This document shows positions 36,671 through 37,751 of a DNA stretch of 37,751 bases, in pieces. Below the pieces are notes generated by a model. It was not told the origin of the DNA, did no database searches, and saw only the letters and a list, made by a program, of their open reading frames with translations. Source of the DNA: Gammaproteobacteria bacterium (lineage in GTDB: Bacteria; Pseudomonadota; Gammaproteobacteria; SZUA-229); NCBI GenBank assembly GCA_003229115.1, contig QIHT01000222.1, positions 1 through 37,751 of the forward strand, written 5' to 3'. A program made the position numbers and the translations under genes. The first letter of the stretch is position 1; each line of letters starts with the position of its first letter.

Positions 36671-37402
36671 ATGAAAGTCATTGGCTGCATTCCCAGCCGT
36701 TACGCATCGACACGCTTACCCGGTAAACCACTGTGCGACATTGGCGGCAAGCCAATGGTCATCCGTGTGATAGAAAAAGCTCTGCAAGCCAAACGTCTTG
36801 ACGATGTTATCGTGCTCACGGATGATGAGCGTATCCTCAAAGTCATCAACGCTGCCGGCCTCAAAGCTGTGATGACTTCTGATCAATGCTCCTCAGGCAC
36901 AGACCGACTCGCTGAATACATGCAAAACGATTCATCCACAGACATTTTTGTGAATATTCAGGGTGACGAGATACTGCTTAACCCCGAGCACATTGATCAA
37001 CTGGTGGGTGAATTTATCGAACATGCCAATGCGGAAATGGGCACCCTGGCTCACTGGGAATCGCGAGCAGAAGTATTAAATGACCCGACCACCGCCAAAG
37101 TGGTGACTCGACAGGACAATAAAGCACTCTATTTTTCAAGAAACTGCATCCCGGTCCAGCAAAACGGTGATCTGCCGGAAAAAGCCCTGGTGCAGATCGG
37201 TGTCTATATCTATACACGTGACGCACTGAAAAAACTCAGCCAGCTTGAACACACACCGCTGGAAGGAACGGAAAAACTTGAGCAACTAAGGGCACTGGAA
37301 CACGGCATGAATATCAGTATTACCGTTGTTGATGACTTTCAGGGCCTGTCAGTAGACACCCAACAAGACCTGGAAAAAGCCCGTCAGCTTTTTCAACCCT
37401 GA
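36671..37402 (+). CDS. kdsB: CMP-Kdo synthetase
   Basis: KdsB activates Kdo with CTP to CMP-Kdo, the donor for WaaA. The 243-residue length is normal. The N-terminal nucleotide-binding motif is IPSRYASTRLPGKPL, followed by VLTDDERI, TSDQCSSGTDRLAEY and NIQGDEILL, the metal-binding region. YFSRNCIPVQ and GVYIYTRDALKKL lie in the second half, and TPLEGTEKLEQLRALEHG is the usual C-terminal block. AGGGGA precedes the ATG. It is separated from tal by an inverted repeat, so it may have its own transcript or be read through. About 350 bases without a gene follow to the window edge. Confidence 0.97.
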   Translation: MKVIGCIPSRYASTRLPGKPLCDIGGKPMVIRVIEKALQAKRLDDVIVLTDDERILKVINAAGLKAVMTSDQCSSGTDRLAEYMQNDSSTDIFVNIQGDEILLNPEHIDQLVGEFIEHANAEMGTLAHWESRAEVLNDPTTAKVVTRQDNKALYFSRNCIPVQQNGDLPEKALVQIGVYIYTRDALKKLSQLEHTPLEGTEKLEQLRALEHGMNISITVVDDFQGLSVDTQQDLEKARQLFQP

Positions 37403-37751
37403 ACCAAATAGCACTTACTTCTACATCATTGCTGTATGTGTTACCTAATTCATCGATAGAAATAGAAGTAGGCCTGCATAAGGAACGTTGCAGGCATGGC
37501 TACAATGCAGCACAACGCCGGGAACGACAAAACCTTATCCCGGCCTACGTGGTATCGATTTCCCATCTGCGGGCTTTACCAATGGAATAAAGAGAGGTAC
37601 CGCCGGTGGCCTTATATTTCAGGAAGGTGAACCGGGGAACTGTTAGTGATTTCAAGGGATTTTATTAATCACTGTGGGTGTAATACCCCGTGGTTTGCCA
37701 GGTAATCTGTAGGTGCGAATTTATTCGCACAAAACGACCAGATAGTGACGC
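37403..37751. other. Non-coding tail with several small hairpins
   Basis: No convincing gene is seen in these 349 bases. They contain a run of stem-loops: TACTTCTA at 37416-37423 paired with 37463-37470; GCCTGC at 37472-37477 with 37490-37495; GCCGGGA at 37517-37523 with TCCCGGC at 37538-37544; and GTGCGAAT at 37713-37720 with ATTCGCAC at 37723-37730. The last resembles the TAGG(A/T)GCGAATTTATTCGC dispersed repeats of proteobacteria. The region could hold repeats, a terminator for kdsB or an RNA. Confidence 0.55.

Overview
The window looks like a chromosomal segment of a free-living gammaproteobacterium of moderate to low GC. The evidence is the gene content and order: a Pcm-like/rhodanese/tolC block, a Haemophilus-type Kdo kinase next to an OpsX heptosyltransferase, glnE-ilvE followed by heptose and core genes (an order I recall from Pseudomonas), and the moxR-DUF58-tgpA envelope operon. 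No phage, IS element, CRISPR array, rRNA or tRNA was seen. The dominant theme is the cell envelope, above all Kdo, heptose and core-oligosaccharide synthesis for lipopolysaccharide.

Layout. Positions 1-1142 (minus) hold an edge-truncated DUF3024 gene and a small ORF overlapping a MNT-type nucleotidyltransferase, the latter directly behind thiC (1145-3037). Positions 3247-7843 (plus) hold a Pcm-like methyltransferase, a rhodanese, tolC, an LpxL-type acyltransferase and waaA. kdkA (minus) and opsX (plus) then diverge with overlapping starts. From 10028 to 15225 (plus) runs a compact operon ugd-uxs-GT2-GT4-GT9. An AT-rich stretch follows with DUF6165 (minus), a GT32-like gene and another GT9 (plus). 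Positions 18296-29928 are all minus. Read in transcription order they are: DUF47-pit; glnE; ilvE; then the tightly packed unit zf-CHCC / hldE / FAD oxidoreductase / aldo-keto reductase / waaF / methyltransferase. moxR-DUF58-tgpA (minus) and kdsA-kdsC-tal-kdsB (plus) diverge around 34.2 kb.

How it fits together. kdsA, kdsC and kdsB make CMP-Kdo, waaA attaches Kdo to lipid A, and kdkA probably phosphorylates it. hldE provides two steps towards ADP-heptose, opsX and waaF add heptoses, and further GT9, GT4, GT2 and GT32 enzymes extend the core. ugd plus uxs convert UDP-glucose to UDP-glucuronate and then UDP-xylose. The aldolase-family gene inside the kds operon has transaldolase-type residues, so it could supply sedoheptulose 7-phosphate, the heptose precursor.

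The most unusual non-coding signal is a set of at least six intergenic inverted-repeat elements built on one plan: outer arms reading CCACAGAGGCACAGAG or GCCGCAAAGGGCGC, in some copies with a second palindrome nested inside. One has perfect 31-bp arms; another carries a perfect 27-bp inner palindrome.
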